From an uncultured Clostridia bacterium (GTDB lineage Bacteria > Bacillota > Clostridia > UBA1381), in NCBI GenBank assembly GCA_944391635.1, contig CALXUL010000287.1, positions 1 through 8,172 of the forward strand: a DNA stretch of 8,172 nucleotides, read 5' to 3'. Shown here in pieces: positions 6,382 to 8,172 of the stretch. The notes under the pieces are model-generated. The model searched no databases. It was not told where the DNA came from and saw only the letters and a list, made by a program, of their open reading frames with translations. The translations under genes were made by a program, and so were the position numbers. Every line of letters begins with the position of its first letter. Positions within the stretch are counted from its first letter, which is position 1.

Positions 6382-6410
6382 ATTATAATTGAAAGATATA
6401 TGTTTGTCAA
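6382..6410 (-). promoter_or_regulatory. Full-consensus sigma-A promoter facing left, for the small RNA candidate
   Basis: On the minus strand: TTGACA (6405-6410), a 17-bp spacer (6388-6404), then TATAAT (6382-6387). Both hexamers match the consensus at every base and the spacing is ideal. There is no protein gene downstream on this strand before the end of lrgB, so it appears to drive a non-coding transcript starting near 6375. Confidence 0.85.
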
Positions 6411-6452
6411 GTATTTTTTTTCAGAAAAATTAACCAAAAAGTAATAATAAAT

Positions 6453-6746
6453 TTATGAATGCTGACTGATTGGCTTTTCGCTAAAAACATAAATACCGCC
6501 TGGAGTTAGTGTAAGATGGAGTAAAAAACGCGACTCTCCGCTGGTTACAATAGTGCTGTAACCTTTGTCAGTGTCCTGTATAGATGAGTAGGTCGCGCCT
6601 GGATGATGCGTTTCAATATAACGTGAGACAGCGCTGTGTTCTTTAGGAAACCGGAATTTATTGAAAATCCCGTAACCTTTAACAGCACGGTATACTCCTA
6701 CTGCAGCAAGCCCCGCAGCAGCTGACAGAAACGGTAGCTTTTTCAT
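6453..6746 (-). CDS. Small membrane-anchored protein of unknown function
   Basis: Not recognised. The 97 residues begin with MKK, followed by one hydrophobic segment (about 5-22: FLSAAAGLAAVGVYRAV). No lipobox Cys is present, and there is no clear signal peptidase site, so a single N-terminal anchor is the simplest reading. The remaining roughly 70 residues are mixed and polar, with HHPGATYSSI, GYSTIVTSG and FLLHLTLTPGGIYVF, suggesting a small alpha/beta domain. The ATG at 6744-6746 has AAGGAG (6757-6762) 10 nt upstream. That site overlaps the rsmI stop codon, so the gene is read as the last member of the rsmI operon and may be translationally coupled. No strong terminator is visible between its stop and the next promoter. 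Confidence 0.75.
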   Translation of the reverse strand: MKKLPFLSAAAGLAAVGVYRAVKGYGIFNKFRFPKEHSAVSRYIETHHPGATYSSIQDTDKGYSTIVTSGESRFLLHLTLTPGGIYVFSEKPISQHS

Positions 6747-6760
6747 ATCAAAACATCTCC

Positions 6761-7603
6761 TTATTGTTTATGATAAAGATTATATACATCTCTTTTTTGC
6801 ATATTTCGGTCGGATGCGCAAAGTTTTATTGCGCTTTTTTTGTCTTCACCGCGGCTGATATATTCATCAACATGTTCTATGACCGACAGCCCATCCCACC
6901 AGCACGGTTCTGAATTATCAGGAGAATCCTGTGCGCCTTCGATTATCAGAACATATTCGCCGCGTGGAGTATTTTCAGTGTAAAAAAGGCAAGCTTCTTC
7001 TAAAGTAGTACGAAATATTTCCTCGTGAACCTTAGTAAGTTCGCGGACAATAGCAATTTTCCTGCTGCCGCCGAAAGTATTTGCCATATCCTTTAATGTC
7101 TGGCGCAGCTTATGCGGTGCCTCATAAAAAATCAAGGTGTGAGAATCATTTTTTATGCTTGAAAGATGTGCGGTGCGATGACGGTTGTTAACCGACAAAA
7201 ATCCTTCAAAGCAAAATCTTTTTGTAGAAAGCCCGGACAGAATAAGAGCATTTATACCTGCAACCGGTCCCGGAATTGAAGTGACAGGTATATCTTTTTC
7301 AATACACAGTTTAACTAAATCCTCACCAGGATCGGAAATTGCGGGAGTTCCTGCATCAGATACAAGAACAATATTTTTCCCGTCCCCAAGAAGCGTACAT
7401 ATATATTCGCCTTTAGATTTTTTGTTATGCTCATGGTAGCTTGTCAGCGGCTTGTGAATGTCAAAGTGGTTTAACAGACCAAGAGTGCGGCGAGTATCTT
7501 CGCAAGCAATTAAGTCAGAGGATTTTAGAATTTCTAAAGCCCTAACTGATATATCGCCGAGATTGCCGATAGGCGTTGCAAGAAGATATAGTGTCCCCGG
7601 CAA
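6761..7603 (-). CDS. rsmI: 16S rRNA (cytidine1402-2'-O)-methyltransferase
   Basis: Adds the 2'-O-methyl group to C1402 in the decoding centre of 16S rRNA, using S-adenosylmethionine. It belongs to the tetrapyrrole-methylase fold. Visible blocks in 280-residue numbering: LYLLATPIGNLGDIS (5-19), ACEDTRRT (33-40), VSDAGTPAISDPG (81-93) and SIPGPVAGINAL (109-120). The C-terminal segment KKSAIKLCASDRNMQKRDVYNLY matches the family's small helical tail. Two starts are possible. GTG at 7612 overlaps the upstream stop as GTGA, but its purine-rich stretch is only 2-3 nt away. I prefer TTG at 7603, 8 nt after GAGGGAG, which gives MPGTLYLLATPIGN, like most family members. The gene follows the YabB-type methyltransferase in one operon. 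Confidence 0.95.
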   Translation of the reverse strand: MPGTLYLLATPIGNLGDISVRALEILKSSDLIACEDTRRTLGLLNHFDIHKPLTSYHEHNKKSKGEYICTLLGDGKNIVLVSDAGTPAISDPGEDLVKLCIEKDIPVTSIPGPVAGINALILSGLSTKRFCFEGFLSVNNRHRTAHLSSIKNDSHTLIFYEAPHKLRQTLKDMANTFGGSRKIAIVRELTKVHEEIFRTTLEEACLFYTENTPRGEYVLIIEGAQDSPDNSEPCWWDGLSVIEHVDEYISRGEDKKSAIKLCASDRNMQKRDVYNLYHKQ

Positions 7604-7608
7604 TAAAA

Positions 7609-8172
7609 TCACTCCCTCTCATATATTTGCCTGAGTTCATCGGTTTCCGTTCCGTCACTGTTGTAAAGGATAAGCGGCGGAAGAACTTTAAGTTCATTGC
7701 CGCCATGCCATAAACCGTCAATGAGAACGAGCGATGCAGGCTGGTCAACTTTAGGATGAACCATACGCAGGCGTTTTGGCTCTATAGAATATTTGCGCAT
7801 AAGAGTTATTATATCAGACAGCCTTGCAGGTCGGTGGACCATGCATAAATGCCCGTTTTGACGAAGCATTATCTCTGCTGCCCTTATTACATCTTCAAGT
7901 GTGCAGGCAATTTCATGCCTTGAAATATTTTTAGAAATATCCTCACCCTGTTTGCCTCGTCCACAGCACATATACGGAGGATTACAGGTAACCAAATCAA
8001 AACTGCGTTTATCAAAATAATTGCAGCAATCTTTCAAATCACCGCAAAAAAGCTGAACTTTGTTATTAAGATTATTTGCCTGAATGGAACGTACAGACAT
8101 TTCATGAATTTCAGGCTGTATTTCAAGCCCATATATTTCTGATACAGGGCTTTTGTATGAAAGCAAAACCGG
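7609..8172 (-). CDS. YabB/TrmN6-type adenine-N6 methyltransferase, 5' end cut by window edge
   Basis: Family members methylate N6 of adenine, for example A37 of tRNA1(Val) in E. coli (TrmN6/YfiC); the Firmicutes form is YabB. The frame stays open to the right edge with no good start (a TTG at 8164-8166 lies inside the domain), so the N-terminal region and the S-adenosylmethionine-binding Gly-rich motif I lie outside. What remains shows the acidic motif II region (IYGLEIQPE), the GDLKD segment and the catalytic NPPY (7972-7983), followed by a family-typical RHE motif (ISRHEIACTLEDVI). The C-terminal half (MVHPKVDQPASLVLIDG) also fits. It ends at a TGA overlapping the alternative rsmI start, so the two form one operon. 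The exact substrate of the Firmicutes members is less certain than the E. coli one. Confidence 0.9.
   Translation of the reverse strand, partial: PVLLSYKSPVSEIYGLEIQPEIHEMSVRSIQANNLNNKVQLFCGDLKDCCNYFDKRSFDLVTCNPPYMCCGRGKQGEDISKNISRHEIACTLEDVIRAAEIMLRQNGHLCMVHRPARLSDIITLMRKYSIEPKRLRMVHPKVDQPASLVLIDGLWHGGNELKVLPPLILYNSDGTETDELRQIYERE

Noticed and set aside
7185..7439. 84-codon open frame on the plus strand
   Set aside because: It is fully inside rsmI on the other strand with no ribosome binding site of its own.
1..8172. tRNA genes, CRISPR arrays, insertion sequences or attachment sites
   Set aside because: No cloverleaf, spaced repeats, transposase-like frames or target-site duplications were seen on either strand.

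Overview
The window looks like a piece of a low-GC Firmicutes chromosome, most likely a gut-type Clostridium relative. The evidence is AT-rich intergenic DNA, strong AGGAGG-type ribosome binding sites, consensus sigma-A promoters, TTG and other non-ATG starts, and close Firmicutes-type versions of RsmI, the YabB-type methyltransferase and LrgAB. This assignment is inferred from gene content and signals; no ribosomal marker is present.

Layout, left to right. (1) Positions 1-2933 (+): a large multidomain SGNH-type carbohydrate esterase (sialate/xylan O-acetylesterase family). Its 5' end is missing or broken near position 90. (2) Positions 2971-3007: a perfect hairpin terminator shared with the convergent galE (3038-4051, -). 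(3) Positions 4087-4182: a divergent control region with one well-formed promoter for galE and an extended -10 promoter for a rightward operon. (4) Positions 4220-6213 (+): a tightly packed operon of a PHP-family metallophosphoesterase, a GIY-YIG nuclease-family protein that appears to start at ATT, lrgA (TTG start) and lrgB, ending in a hairpin terminator. (5) Positions 6257-6452: an interval without protein genes. It holds a full-consensus minus-strand promoter followed by three stacked RNA hairpins, which I read as an undescribed small RNA of about 115 nt. (6) Positions 6453-8172 (-): an operon of a YabB/TrmN6-type methyltransferase (cut by the window edge), rsmI and a small membrane-anchored protein of unknown function.

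How the parts relate. GalE supplies UDP-galactose for glycan synthesis or handles galactose. The esterase, if exported, would deacetylate external polysaccharides. LrgA and LrgB form a membrane pair. The leftward operon modifies tRNA and 16S rRNA. In Bacillus subtilis a GIY-YIG gene (yazA) lies between yabB and rsmI. Here that slot is empty and a protein of the same family lies about 2.5 kb away in the opposite-strand operon.

The most novel signal is the minus-strand small RNA candidate. Its promoter matches the -35 and -10 consensus at every base with a 17-bp spacer. Its main helix contains three G-U pairs that form only if the minus strand is the RNA.
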